A stretch of 64,000 bases of DNA from Aquimarina atlantica (lineage in GTDB: Bacteria; Bacteroidota; Bacteroidia; Flavobacteriales; Flavobacteriaceae): the NCBI RefSeq assembly GCF_000626715.1, contig NZ_AQRA01000004.1, forward strand, positions 186,001-250,000, read 5' to 3'. A program made the position numbers and the translations under genes. This document shows positions 1 to 8,042 of this stretch, piece after piece (within the stretch, counting starts at the first letter, position 1; each line of letters opens with the position of its first letter). The notes under the pieces are model-generated. The model searched no databases and was not told where the DNA came from. It worked only from the letters and a program-made list of their open reading frames with translations.

Positions 1-560
1 CCTTTTTCAGAAATCTCTTTAGCATTTTTTAATACATTCTGCAGCGTATCACTTCGCGAAATTCCTCTGGCAAGTGGAATTGTGCAATAGGTGCATTTAT
101 AATCACAACCATCCTGCACTTTTAAGAATGCACGGGTACGATCCCCTATAGAGTAGCTACCCACATAAAAATCGGCTTCTTCGATTTCGCAAGAATGCAC
201 TTCTCCAAAATCATTTTTAGAGAGATCATTAATATAATCGGTAATCTTAAATTTTTCTGTTGCCCCCAAAACCAAATCTACACCATCAACAGAAGCTAAT
301 TCTTCTGGTTTTAACTGAGCATAGCATCCTACTGCAGCTACAAAGGCATCTGGATTTACCTTTTGCGCTTGTTTAACTATGGTTTTAAATCTTTTATCTG
401 CATTTTCGGTAACAGAACATGTATTAATTACATAGATATCTGCATTCTCAGAAAAATCTACACGATCAAAGCCTTCATTTGTAAAATCTCTTGCTATTGT
501 AGAGGTTTCTGAAAAATTCAGTTTACAACCCAAAGTATAAAAAGCAACTTTTTTTCTCAT
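1..560 (-). CDS. mtaB: tRNA t6A37 methylthiotransferase MtaB, 5' part (cut by window edge)
   Basis: Reading the minus strand from an ATG at 558-560 gives 186 residues before the window edge. The start (MRKKVAFYTLGCKLNFSET) and Cys12, Cys48 and Cys79 fit the N-terminal UPF0004 domain that binds the second 4Fe-4S cluster. The radical-SAM motif CxxxCxxC is present as CDYKCTYC at residues 152-159. The GCKLN start and overall spacing fit MtaB better than MiaB or RimO. The enzyme adds a methylthio group to t6A at position 37 of ANN-decoding tRNAs. The C-terminal half with the TRAM domain lies outside the window. It is divergent from the binding-protein gene to its right. Confidence 0.9.
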   Translation of the reverse strand, partial: MRKKVAFYTLGCKLNFSETSTIARDFTNEGFDRVDFSENADIYVINTCSVTENADKRFKTIVKQAQKVNPDAFVAAVGCYAQLKPEELASVDGVDLVLGATEKFKITDYINDLSKNDFGEVHSCEIEEADFYVGSYSIGDRTRAFLKVQDGCDYKCTYCTIPLARGISRSDTLQNVLKNAKEISEK

Positions 561-574
561 AAAACATAAGTGTC

Positions 575-600
575 ATTTCCGCAGGGGCAGAAATCTCATT
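575..600. repeat. REP-like imperfect palindrome
   Basis: ATTTCCGC and GCAGAAAT flank a short GGG-containing centre, giving an imperfect hairpin inside the context GTCATTTCCGCAGGGGCAG and AAATCTCATT. It resembles the widespread intergenic family with a GTCATTCC-type start and GGAATCTCA-type end. It lies in the stretch just upstream of mtaB and ahead of the likely start of the next gene. Confidence 0.45.
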
Positions 601-660
601 ATATTTACCCATACCAAAACTCAAAAATATTGAGTCACTCTAGAATAAATTTTCAGGGTG

Positions 661-668
661 CAAATATA
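661..668 (-). promoter_or_regulatory. Candidate -7 box for mtaB
   Basis: The minus strand reads TATATTTG, an exact match to the Bacteroidetes -7 consensus TAnnTTTG. It points towards mtaB, whose start is about 100 nt downstream, which is farther than for other genes here. Confidence 0.4.
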
Positions 669-692
669 CCAACAATAATTCGTTTACTAAAA

Positions 693-2324
693 TTGAAGTG
701 TGTTCATTATTTTTTCATAATTCGCTATTTAACAATAGCTTATATTTTACTTACTCTCATATCCTGTAAAGATTCTTCTCGAGAAAACAGAGATCATTTG
801 GTATTTCGGTATAATCAATATGAAAACGTAAGCTCATTAGATCCGGCATTTGCCAGGGATGTTGCTAATATCTGGTCTACTAATCAGCTATTTAACAGCT
901 TGATACAACTAGACGATTCTTTACATATTAAACCCGATATTGCAAAAAGATGGGAAATTTCTGAAGACGCTCTTACCTATACCTTTATACTTAGAGATGA
1001 TGTAAAGTTTCATAAACATGAACAATTTAAAACCAAAGACAGTACCCGATACGTTGTTGCAGAGGATTTTGTGTATAGTTTTAATAGATTAGTTGATCCC
1101 AAAGTAGCATCTCCCGGTAATTGGGTACTTAAAACGGTAGATACCTATACCGCTGTTAATGATACTATTTTTGAAATCAAACTAAAAAAACCATTTCCTG
1201 CTTTTTTAGGATTGATGAGTATGCGATACTGCTCTGTAGTTCCTAAAGAGGTGGTATCATTTTATGGTAGTGAGTTTAGAGCGAATCCTATTGGTACCGG
1301 TCCTTTTAAATTTAAGCTATGGGAAGAAAATATCAAGCTCGTTTTGCGTAAAAATGAATTGTATTTTGAAAAGGACAAAAATGGCAAACAACTCCCCTAT
1401 CTCGAAGCTGTAGCCATTACCTTTTTACCCGACAAGCAAAGTGAATTTTTACAGTTTGCCAAAGGAAATATCGATTTATTAAATAGTTTAGATGCCTCAT
1501 ATAAAGATGAATTATTAACCCCTAGCGGAAAGTTAAGAGAGAAATACAAAGAACGCATCAATATAAGCAAAGGTTCTTATCTAAATTCTGAATATCTGGG
1601 CTTCTACCTCGATACAGACAAAAAGGAAATACAATCAAAACTATTAAGAAAAGCTGTTAATCACGGTTTCGACAGGAAAAAGATGATTACCTATCTAAAG
1701 AATGGCATAGGAACTCCTGCAATACACGGTTTTATCCCAAAGGGTATTCCCGGATTTAATAGTATTCCCGGATATGAGTATGACCCGGTAAAATCACGTA
1801 AGTTGGTCGAAACGTATAAAAAGCAAACAGGAAATAACAATCCAACCATACGAATTGCCACAGATGCAAATTATCAAAGTATTTGTGAATTTATACAGCG
1901 AGAGCTTGAAAAAGTTGGGTTAAATATCATAGTCGACGTTATGGCTCCTTCGACAATACGCCAAAAAAAATGGAAAGGAGAATTAGAATCTTTTCGAGCC
2001 AGCTGGATTGCAGATTATCCCGATGCCGAAAATTTTCTATCGCCATATTATAGTAAAAACTTTACTCCTCATGGCCCTAATTATACCCATTTTAAAAATG
2101 AAACTTTTGATCGGCTATACGAAGAAAGCTTTTTAATAACCGATATCAAAATAAGAGAGCAGCATTATGCAAAGATGGATTCTATCATTATTGCAAATGC
2201 TCCTATCGTCCCTCTATATTACGACCAGGTAGTTCGATTTACTCAAAAAAACGTAAAAGGGCTTACCAATAATCCGCAAAATTTCCTGGTACTAAAACGA
2301 GTTTGGAAAGAACCTATTAAATAA
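693..2324 (+). CDS. ABC transporter substrate-binding lipoprotein, SBP family 5 (oligopeptide/dipeptide type)
   Basis: Extracytoplasmic binding protein of the OppA/DppA family, expected to hand peptides or nickel-like ligands to an ABC importer. The open frame begins at an ATG at 570, but the first 41 codons cover a REP-like palindrome and read like non-coding DNA. A TTG at 693 gives a compact lipoprotein signal ending TLISC with the lipidated Cys at residue 25, so I prefer that start (543 aa). The family pattern is clear: SLDPAFARD near the start, the RWEISEDALTYTFILRDDVKFHK block and ANPIGTGPFKFK. No permease or ATPase genes are adjacent, so it is an orphan binding protein here. Start uncertain; family assignment firm. 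Confidence 0.85.
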   Translation: MKCVHYFFIIRYLTIAYILLTLISCKDSSRENRDHLVFRYNQYENVSSLDPAFARDVANIWSTNQLFNSLIQLDDSLHIKPDIAKRWEISEDALTYTFILRDDVKFHKHEQFKTKDSTRYVVAEDFVYSFNRLVDPKVASPGNWVLKTVDTYTAVNDTIFEIKLKKPFPAFLGLMSMRYCSVVPKEVVSFYGSEFRANPIGTGPFKFKLWEENIKLVLRKNELYFEKDKNGKQLPYLEAVAITFLPDKQSEFLQFAKGNIDLLNSLDASYKDELLTPSGKLREKYKERINISKGSYLNSEYLGFYLDTDKKEIQSKLLRKAVNHGFDRKKMITYLKNGIGTPAIHGFIPKGIPGFNSIPGYEYDPVKSRKLVETYKKQTGNNNPTIRIATDANYQSICEFIQRELEKVGLNIIVDVMAPSTIRQKKWKGELESFRASWIADYPDAENFLSPYYSKNFTPHGPNYTHFKNETFDRLYEESFLITDIKIREQHYAKMDSIIIANAPIVPLYYDQVVRFTQKNVKGLTNNPQNFLVLKRVWKEPIK

Positions 2325-2386
2325 TTAAGGTTTGGCGTATTTTATCTTATATATCACCTAGATCGAAAGGTTTTCTACTATAATTT

Positions 2387-2409
2387 GCTTCGACAAGCTC
2401 AGCATGACA
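2387..2409. repeat. Dispersed intergenic repeat (CTTCGACAAGCTCAG type)
   Basis: GCTTCGACAAGCTCAGCATG followed by ACA contains the small palindrome GCTTCGACAAGC. A related sequence occurs at 4411-4449, which suggests a dispersed element. It lies between two convergent genes. Confidence 0.5.
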
Positions 2410-2480
2410 CCACGGTTAAAAACTAACATGCCAGAAAACACGTAGTTTTCTTTTATCAAAATTAATAGTACACAAAAAAA

Positions 2481-3662
2481 TTACTTTTCATAACTCTTTC
2501 GCCATTGCCTGGTATCTTCAAAGATATGTTCGAGAATCTGTTCTTCTTGTTTTGTAAACTCAACTTTTCTTCTGGCCATAACTACTTTAGCCACTTCAAA
2601 AGCTTTTTTAGTCAGGTAGGTCGTAAAACCGGCACTTCCTCCCCAGCTATAGCTAGGTACAAAATTACGAGGAAAACCTGTACCAAAAATATTGGCATTT
2701 ACTCCTACTACAGTTCCTGTATTAAACATAGTATTGATACCACATTTAGAATGGTCCCCCATCATCAAACCACAGAATTGCAATCCTGTTTTTGTAAAAC
2801 TTTCTGCTTCATAATTCCATAAGCGAACTTCGGCATAATTATTTTTAAGATTAGAGGTATTCGTATCTGCTCCCAGGTTACACCATTCTCCTATTACAGA
2901 ATTCCCCATATACCCGTCATGTCCTTTATTAGAGCATCCAAATATTACAGAATTATTGATCTCTCCTCCTACCTTAGAATGCACCCCAATAGTAGTACCA
3001 CCATAAATCTTTGCTCCCATCTTTACTACAGCACGATCACAAAGTGCAAAAGGCCCTCTAATCATACTACCTTCCATGATTTCGGCATCTTTTCCTATGT
3101 ATATTGGTCCTTTACTGGCATTAAGTGTTGTAAATTCTAGTGTTGCCCCTTCTTCAATAAAAATATTTTCGGGTGCGATAATATTATTACTTTCAGGAAT
3201 AGGTTGACTCACCCTATCCTTTGTTAGCAGCTTAAAATCATCAGCAATCGCCTGTTTATTTTTTGAAAAGATATCCCAGGTGTGTTGTACTGTAAACACA
3301 TCGGCATCATAAGCTAGTACTTCGTAGGTTTCAAAATCTACCTCCTGCCCCTCTTTTACATAAAAAGCGATAGGTTCGTCATTGCAAAAAATAGCTTGTT
3401 CGGGTTTTAGGTTTTTGATAGCAGCCACCAACTGTTCTGATGGTAAATAAGTAGCATTGATCATTATATTCTCTGCCAGCTCTACCATAGGAAATTTTTC
3501 GCTTAGGTATTCTTCTGTTACTGTAGACGTAGTATATCCTAAATATTGCTCCCATTTCTCGCGAATGGTTAATATCCCAATCCTAATCTCGGCAACTGGT
3601 CGTGTATAAGTAAATGGCAATAACGCATTACGTGAAGCACCATCAAAAAGAATATAATTCAT
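2481..3662 (-). CDS. GlmU-like sugar nucleotidyltransferase with left-handed beta-helix domain
   Basis: 393 aa. The start (MNYILFDGASRNALLPFTYT, then RPVAEIRIG) and overall design match the alternative GlmU-like family of Bacteroidetes, predicted to act in UDP-GlcNAc synthesis or a related sugar activation. An N-terminal region of about 170 residues resembles a reduced nucleotidyltransferase domain. From about residue 170 to 345 there are hexapeptide repeats (IYIGKDAEIMEGSMIRG, VVKMGAKIYGGTTIG) typical of left-handed beta-helix acyltransferases. The N-terminal part lacks the standard GxGxRM loop of classical GlmU, so substrate specificity is inferred from family. A TATTTTTG promoter box lies 37 nt upstream of the start. 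Confidence 0.82.
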   Translation of the reverse strand: MNYILFDGASRNALLPFTYTRPVAEIRIGILTIREKWEQYLGYTTSTVTEEYLSEKFPMVELAENIMINATYLPSEQLVAAIKNLKPEQAIFCNDEPIAFYVKEGQEVDFETYEVLAYDADVFTVQHTWDIFSKNKQAIADDFKLLTKDRVSQPIPESNNIIAPENIFIEEGATLEFTTLNASKGPIYIGKDAEIMEGSMIRGPFALCDRAVVKMGAKIYGGTTIGVHSKVGGEINNSVIFGCSNKGHDGYMGNSVIGEWCNLGADTNTSNLKNNYAEVRLWNYEAESFTKTGLQFCGLMMGDHSKCGINTMFNTGTVVGVNANIFGTGFPRNFVPSYSWGGSAGFTTYLTKKAFEVAKVVMARRKVEFTKQEEQILEHIFEDTRQWRKSYEK

Positions 3663-3698
3663 GTTTTGATTTCAAAAAATTAGTTAGTTATACGGCTG

Positions 3699-3706
3699 CA
3701 AAAATA
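3699..3706 (-). promoter_or_regulatory. Candidate -7 box for the GlmU-like gene
   Basis: The minus strand reads TATTTTTG, matching TAnnTTTG, 37 nt before the ATG at 3662. Confidence 0.55.
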
Positions 3707-4218
3707 AAGACGTTAATATTAAAAATAGCGTTGTTTGACGAATTTATTTGTAAAATAATATAAATAGTCTTTGAGAGCAGACGTCACTTGGAGTAAAACT
3801 CTGTAAGAATTTAATATCGAGAAGTACTTTTTGGTTATACATTTTCTTGTTTTGGATATACCAAATCAGAGATTTGGCACTACCATTGACGTATTTCATA
3901 ATGATTTGTTTTTTCATAAACTTATATACTCCTAAGACTGTAGTTTAATTTAGCTATTATTTGGCTTTCTGTTCATTTTAGTTCACAAGGTTTTTATTTG
4001 ATAATATTGAGTTCATGAATCTACGATTTCTTTGCTCGCCCGGCAGCAAACAGAACCAAAAGAAAAGGCGCTCAACCACATCATCTCGCCCACAGCTTAC
4101 GCTATTATCGTAAGGTATTTTTCAATTTCATTGAAAACCAGATTTTTTTTACTAAAATCTTTCCAAGGCTTCATAGATGTTGCAAACGCAAAACAAATCT
4201 TATACTGGTGAAAAAAGA

Positions 4219-4239
4219 TTTCAAAGCCCTGCTTTGAAA
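4219..4239. repeat. Perfect 9-bp hairpin
   Basis: TTTCAAAGC, CCT, GCTTTGAAA: a perfect 9-bp inverted repeat with a 3-nt loop and no T-run after it on either strand. It is in the gene-free region between the GlmU-like gene and rpmE2. Confidence 0.5.
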
Positions 4240-4410
4240 CGTCAGCTTAAACACTGGATAAAATTTTATTGGATGTCTCAAACTGACGAAAATTGCTTAT
4301 CTATTATTCACATTAAAATAATAAAATGAATTTGTCATAATTTGAGTTCGATCTAAAAAAATCATGTCGATTCGAGTGTTTTGTCGTAATAGATATGGAG
4401 ACAAAATGTA

Positions 4411-4449
4411 CTTCGACAAGGCCTGTCCCGAGTTTATCGAAGGGCTCAG
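4411..4449. repeat. Dispersed palindromic repeat
   Basis: CTTCGACAA and TTATCGAAG form a 9-bp inverted repeat with one mismatch around GGCCTGTCCCGAGT, followed by GGGCTCAG. It shares its CTTCGACAAG core with the element at 2387-2409. Confidence 0.5.
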
Positions 4450-4510
4450 CAGAACTATCGAGAATAGTGATTTGCTTTCAAAAAGCTATTCTCTAGTCGT
4501 TTTAAATTAG

Positions 4511-4543
4511 CATAAAAAAAGCCTTTCCGATTAGAAAGGCTTT
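4511..4543 (-). terminator. Rho-independent terminator of rpmE2
   Basis: AAAGCCTTTC (4518-4527) pairs with GAAAGGCTTT (4534-4543), 6-nt loop. On the minus strand the stem is followed by a T-run, as expected downstream of rpmE2. Confidence 0.85.
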
Positions 4544-4564
4544 CTATTATAGTATAGTACTAAA

Positions 4565-4816
4565 TTACTTTTTGAATTTAGCATATTTGTTTTTGAATTT
4601 ATCAATACGTCCTGCAGTATCGATAAGTTTAGACTTACCGGTATAGAAAGGATGTGATGTTCTTGAAATTTCCAATTTCACTAACGGATACTCTACACCA
4701 TCTACTTCTAAAGTTTCTTTAGTATTGGCTGTAGATTTAGTTAAAAAAACTTCATCGTTAGACATATCTTTAAAAGCAACTAATCTATAATTTTCTGGGT
4801 GAATACCTTTTCTCAT
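4565..4816 (-). CDS. rpmE2: 50S ribosomal protein L31 type B
   Basis: 83 aa, the usual length for type B bL31, with the family signature [19 protein letters not shown] near the start and [20 protein letters not shown] towards the end. It lacks the zinc-binding CxxC cysteines of type A L31, as expected for the type B paralogue. It sits on the large ribosomal subunit at the intersubunit bridge. The gene is monocistronic, with a TAAATTTG promoter box 29 nt upstream and a strong terminator just downstream. Confidence 0.95.
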   Translation of the reverse strand: MRKGIHPENYRLVAFKDMSNDEVFLTKSTANTKETLEVDGVEYPLVKLEISRTSHPFYTGKSKLIDTAGRIDKFKNKYAKFKK

Positions 4817-4844
4817 TGTATTATTCTTTTCTATTTTCGAGGTG

Positions 4845-4852
4845 CAAATTTA
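4845..4852 (-). promoter_or_regulatory. -7 box of rpmE2
   Basis: The minus strand reads TAAATTTG followed by CACC, an exact match to TAnnTTTG, 29 nt before the start codon. Confidence 0.65.
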
Positions 4853-4952
4853 CAACTATTTTTTTAAATGCAAAATTATTTCACAAATAAAGAAATGTAA
4901 ATTAATTGGTACAGCAAACACCTGTTAACTATTGTAGAATATTATCTAAATA

Positions 4953-5429
4953 TTATTGTTCTTGACAACCGCATGCCCAATTAAGCAAGGCTCCTAGTTC
5001 TTTGTAATTTGCACCAACAGAGTCACTAGCATCGCAACAACCTGAATTCTTATTAGATCTCATTTTAACATTTAATCTTAAATATTCAAATTGATAAGCA
5101 ATGCTATAAAACTCTTCTGGTGTTAAATTTAAAACTACAAGTTGATAATATACATCCAAGAATGCTTGAGTTTGATCCCCAAGAAATCCCTGAACCATAG
5201 TCTCTAATTCTGTTTGACTCAATGGTGCAGTTACTGATTTTTGAGATACATCTTTAATAAATGCCTCATATTTTCCAGTTTTAACAGCACTATTATTAAA
5301 CTCAATAATAGTTTGCTTTACCAGGTATTCTTTCTCCGCTAATGAAACTTGTGTAGTTTCCTCATCTTGCGAACAAGAAATTACAGTAAGGAAAGAAATC
5401 ACAAATGTAAAAAGTAATAGTTTTCTCAT
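4953..5429 (-). CDS. Small secreted lipoprotein of unknown function with Cys-rich C-terminus
   Basis: 158 aa from the ATG at 5427-5429. The frame is open 11 codons further upstream, but the internal Met gives a textbook lipoprotein signal (MRKLLLFTFVISFLTVISC, lipidated Cys at 19). The mature part is mostly predicted helical and polar. The last 25 residues carry four cysteines in two pairs (GCCDAS and WACGCQEQ), which could form disulfides or bind a metal. I do not recognise the family. It is single, divergent from the DUF4199 gene. Confidence 0.65.
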   Translation of the reverse strand: MRKLLLFTFVISFLTVISCSQDEETTQVSLAEKEYLVKQTIIEFNNSAVKTGKYEAFIKDVSQKSVTAPLSQTELETMVQGFLGDQTQAFLDVYYQLVVLNLTPEEFYSIAYQFEYLRLNVKMRSNKNSGCCDASDSVGANYKELGALLNWACGCQEQ

Positions 5430-5757
5430 AAATACTAGTTTCGTTAATATATTTTTATACAATTCTAATTGGGGTAAGCAATTCTAAAAAAAGTTTAAAA
5501 TTTAATAATTCATAAGGTTATCACCACCTAAAACACAAGTTATCAACAGATTACTATTTTATAGTTATTTTTGGCGAATCCCCTTATTTTACGCCTATTG
5601 ACACCTTATTCTAATTACGGTAAAACCGTAGTTATTTAGTAAATATACGATAAAAATATGAGTTCTATCGATAAAGTGCTATTTTCGTAGTAACTGTAAC
5701 ATTTTATTATATTTGTGCATTTATGGTTAACAAGCAACTGAAAAACATTTTTATACT
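5430..5757. other. Divergent intergenic region
   Basis: Lies between the minus-strand lipoprotein and the first DUF4199 gene. It contains the promoter box for the latter at 5708-5715 and AT-rich DNA in which I see no gene or structured RNA. Confidence 0.5.
5708..5715 (+). promoter_or_regulatory. -7 box of the first DUF4199 gene
   Basis: TATATTTG, preceded by TGTAACATTTTAT and followed by TGCATTTATGGTT. The same arrangement is repeated before the second DUF4199 gene, which supports a real promoter. Confidence 0.65.
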
Positions 5758-6285
5758 ATGGAAGAAACAACTATTTCTATCAAAAAACATATATTAAAAT
5801 ATGGAATAACTTTAGGAATATTATTCGTTGTATATGGTGTTATTTTATACCTAACCGATAATACGACCAGTAAAAATCAAATTTTTGCAGTTATAAGAGC
5901 AACAATACTAATTGGTATTATTATTTATGGAATAAAGGTTTACAAGTCAGCCAATAATGGTTTTTTAAAATTGAATGAAGCTCTAAAAATAGGTATTGGG
6001 ATTGCTTTAGTTGGAGGTATCATTACTATCGTTTGGAATTCTCTTTTAATGAACGTAATAGAACCCAATATGACAGATCAAATATTCGATGCTCAACGAA
6101 AGGCAATGTATGAAAAAGACCCAAATATATCTCAAGAACAAATCAAACAAAGTAGAGCACTGGTCGAAAAAATTAATTCTCCTTATATAATGTCAATAAT
6201 AGGGATAGCTTGGAATTTATTTTCTGGTTTTATCATTTCTCTAATAGGCGGGGCCATCATGCAAAAAAACAGAGATGTTTTTTAA
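5758..6285 (+). CDS. DUF4199 integral membrane protein, copy 1
   Basis: 175 aa with four predicted membrane helices (about residues 14-34, 44-60, 77-98 and 146-168). The third is preceded by the FLKLNEALKIGIGIALVGGI stretch typical of DUF4199 proteins of Bacteroidetes. Function is unknown. A soluble loop between helices three and four holds the conserved VIEPNMTDQIFDAQRKAMYE pattern (around residues 100-119). It is a tandem paralogue of the next gene, same length and same order of elements, with its own promoter. Confidence 0.8.
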   Translation: MEETTISIKKHILKYGITLGILFVVYGVILYLTDNTTSKNQIFAVIRATILIGIIIYGIKVYKSANNGFLKLNEALKIGIGIALVGGIITIVWNSLLMNVIEPNMTDQIFDAQRKAMYEKDPNISQEQIKQSRALVEKINSPYIMSIIGIAWNLFSGFIISLIGGAIMQKNRDVF

Positions 6286-6403
6286 TGTATAGACTTATTT
6301 ATCTACTTGTTACCCTAAAACTTATGTTTATTATATCTAAAAATACTAAGTATACGTTAGTGATCAATCCTATAAATTTATTACGCATGCTGTAACAATT
6401 TAC

Positions 6404-6411
6404 TATATTTG
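6404..6411 (+). promoter_or_regulatory. -7 box of the second DUF4199 gene
   Basis: TATATTTG preceded by TGTAACAATTTAC and followed by TGTACTTATGGTT, a duplicate of the arrangement at 5708. Confidence 0.65.
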
Positions 6412-6449
6412 TGTACTTATGGTTTATAATAACCTAAACTGTTTTATAT

Positions 6450-6971
6450 ATGGAAAATAAAATCCCAACAGCAAAATTTAGTTCTAGCTATGGTATTATA
6501 CTTGGTATGATCCTAGTTCTCATTCATGTAATAATGTATGTTAGCGGATTATTGTTAGATGGTGAGCAATGGCCTATGTATTTATACTACATAATATTTC
6601 CAATTTTTATATTTTTTGCAATACACACATTTAAGAAAAAAAGCAATGGTTTTTTAAGTTTAGGACAGGCTATAAAAATAGGCATTAGTATTGCTGCATT
6701 AAGTGGTCTTGTATATGCAATATATAATGGTATTTTTAATTTTTTTATTGAACCAGATTTCATAGATCAGATGTTGGAAGTTACAAGAGAAAAGATGATG
6801 GAGAATCCTAACATGACAGAAGAACAAATTGAAATGAGTATAAACTGGGCAAAGAAACTTGGAGGACCGATTATTGGGGGCGCCTTTTTTATATTATTAA
6901 GCGTCTTTTTTGGTTTTATATACTCTCTTATTGGGGGTTTAATCATGCAAAAGAAACAAGACTTATATTAA
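6450..6971 (+). CDS. DUF4199 integral membrane protein, copy 2
   Basis: 173 aa with four predicted membrane segments. It aligns along its whole length with the preceding protein: both have KKSNGFLSLGQAIKIGISIA or its equivalent before helix three, an FIEPDFIDQMLEVTREKMME-type loop, and a SLIGGLIMQKKQ-type C-terminus. The gene ends 3 nt before the glycosyltransferase start, so the two are probably cotranscribed. DUF4199 genes next to DPM-type glycosyltransferases are a common flavobacterial arrangement; the functional link is not known. Confidence 0.8.
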   Translation: MENKIPTAKFSSSYGIILGMILVLIHVIMYVSGLLLDGEQWPMYLYYIIFPIFIFFAIHTFKKKSNGFLSLGQAIKIGISIAALSGLVYAIYNGIFNFFIEPDFIDQMLEVTREKMMENPNMTEEQIEMSINWAKKLGGPIIGGAFFILLSVFFGFIYSLIGGLIMQKKQDLY

Positions 6972-6974
6972 TAT

Positions 6975-7922
6975 ATGAATATATCTGTGGTCATACCACT
7001 GCTTAATGAGCAGGAATCACTTAACGAATTATACAATTGGATTGCAAACGTTATGCAATCCAATTCTTTTTCTTATGAAATTATCTTTATCGATGATGGT
7101 AGTACCGATGGGTCGTGGGATACCATCTCTGCATTATCCACAAAAGATCCAAATGTAAAAGGAATTCGTTTTTTAAAAAACTTTGGCAAATCCCAGGCAC
7201 TACACTCGGGATTCAAAGAAGCACAAGGTGATGTCGTGATCACTATGGATGCTGATTTACAGGACAATCCAGAAGAAATCCCAGAATTGTATGATATGAT
7301 CACCAAAGAAGGATATGATCTCATTTCCGGATGGAAAAAGAAACGATACGATTCTGTTATTGCCAAAAATCTACCCTCAAAATTATTTAATGCTGCGGCC
7401 AGAAAAACATCTGGTGTTAAATTACACGATTTTAACTGTGGACTAAAGGCCTATAAAAATATAGTAGTCAAAAATATCGATGTACATGGCGAGATGCACA
7501 GATATATTCCTGTGCTAGCCAAAAATGCCGGTTTTGCAAAAATCGGTGAGAAAGTGGTACTACACCAGGCTCGAAAATATGGTAAAACCAAATTCGGGAT
7601 GAGTCGTTTTATAAACGGTTTTCTGGATCTGGTTACCATTTGGTTTATGTCGCGTTTTGGCAAAAGACCCATGCACTTTTTTGGTCTTATAGGCACCTTG
7701 CTTTTCATTATAGGATTCTGCTTTTCGTTATACCTGGGGATCGATAAACTTTTTATAGAAACCAAAGGAAGACTTATCGCGCAACGGCCGGAGTTTTATG
7801 TAGCGTTAACCTCTATGATCCTGGGAACACAGTTCTTCCTGGCAGGATTCTTAGGCGAAATTATCCTAACCAGTAAACGAAGTAAAGAGCGATATAGCAT
7901 CGCAGAAAAGATACATCTTTAA
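6975..7922 (+). CDS. Family 2 glycosyltransferase, polyprenyl-phosphate sugar transferase type
   Basis: 315 aa. GT-A domain starting NISVVIPLLNEQESLNELY, nucleotide-binding DDGSTDGSWD at about 41-50, DxD-type motif in TMDADLQDNPEEIP near residue 93, and an HDFNCGLKAYK acceptor-site block. Two C-terminal membrane helices (about 235-257 and 272-295) match the DPM1/ArnC-like branch, which moves a sugar from a nucleotide donor to undecaprenyl phosphate at the inner membrane. The sugar cannot be told from sequence. The start lies 3 nt after the DUF4199 stop, indicating an operon. Confidence 0.85.
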   Translation: MNISVVIPLLNEQESLNELYNWIANVMQSNSFSYEIIFIDDGSTDGSWDTISALSTKDPNVKGIRFLKNFGKSQALHSGFKEAQGDVVITMDADLQDNPEEIPELYDMITKEGYDLISGWKKKRYDSVIAKNLPSKLFNAAARKTSGVKLHDFNCGLKAYKNIVVKNIDVHGEMHRYIPVLAKNAGFAKIGEKVVLHQARKYGKTKFGMSRFINGFLDLVTIWFMSRFGKRPMHFFGLIGTLLFIIGFCFSLYLGIDKLFIETKGRLIAQRPEFYVALTSMILGTQFFLAGFLGEIILTSKRSKERYSIAEKIHL

Positions 7923-8018
7923 TATACTTAATCCATTTTGCAGACAAAAAAATCAAAATGATTTATATATCGAAGCAGTTTATGCGTATTTCAAAACTTT
8001 TTTACCAAAATTAAATAG

Positions 8019-8026
8019 TATTTTTG
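8019..8026 (+). promoter_or_regulatory. -7 box of the phosphohexomutase gene
   Basis: TATTTTTG followed by CAC, 17 nt before the start codon. Confidence 0.6.
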
Positions 8027-8042
8027 CACTAAAATCACAAGC

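Larger units (their letters stand above)
3707..4510. other. Gene-free stretch with hairpins and a degenerate repeat-like patch
   Basis: No convincing reading frame on either strand. About 4030-4120 is a patch of visibly higher GC (GCTCGCCCGGCAGCAAACAG) that looks unlike the flanking AT-rich DNA and may be a degraded dispersed element. A strong hairpin at 4219-4239 and a REP-like palindrome at 4411-4442 are listed separately. I cannot assign a function. Confidence 0.5.

Noticed and set aside
570-692. N-terminal 41 codons of the binding-protein frame
   Set aside because: This stretch includes a REP-like palindrome and a candidate mtaB promoter and would put a non-signal leader before the lipoprotein signal.
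5521-5545. DnaA-box-like TTATCAACA near 5530
   Set aside because: A single imperfect box without a cluster, AT-rich unwinding element or dnaA/dnaN neighbours does not support an origin.
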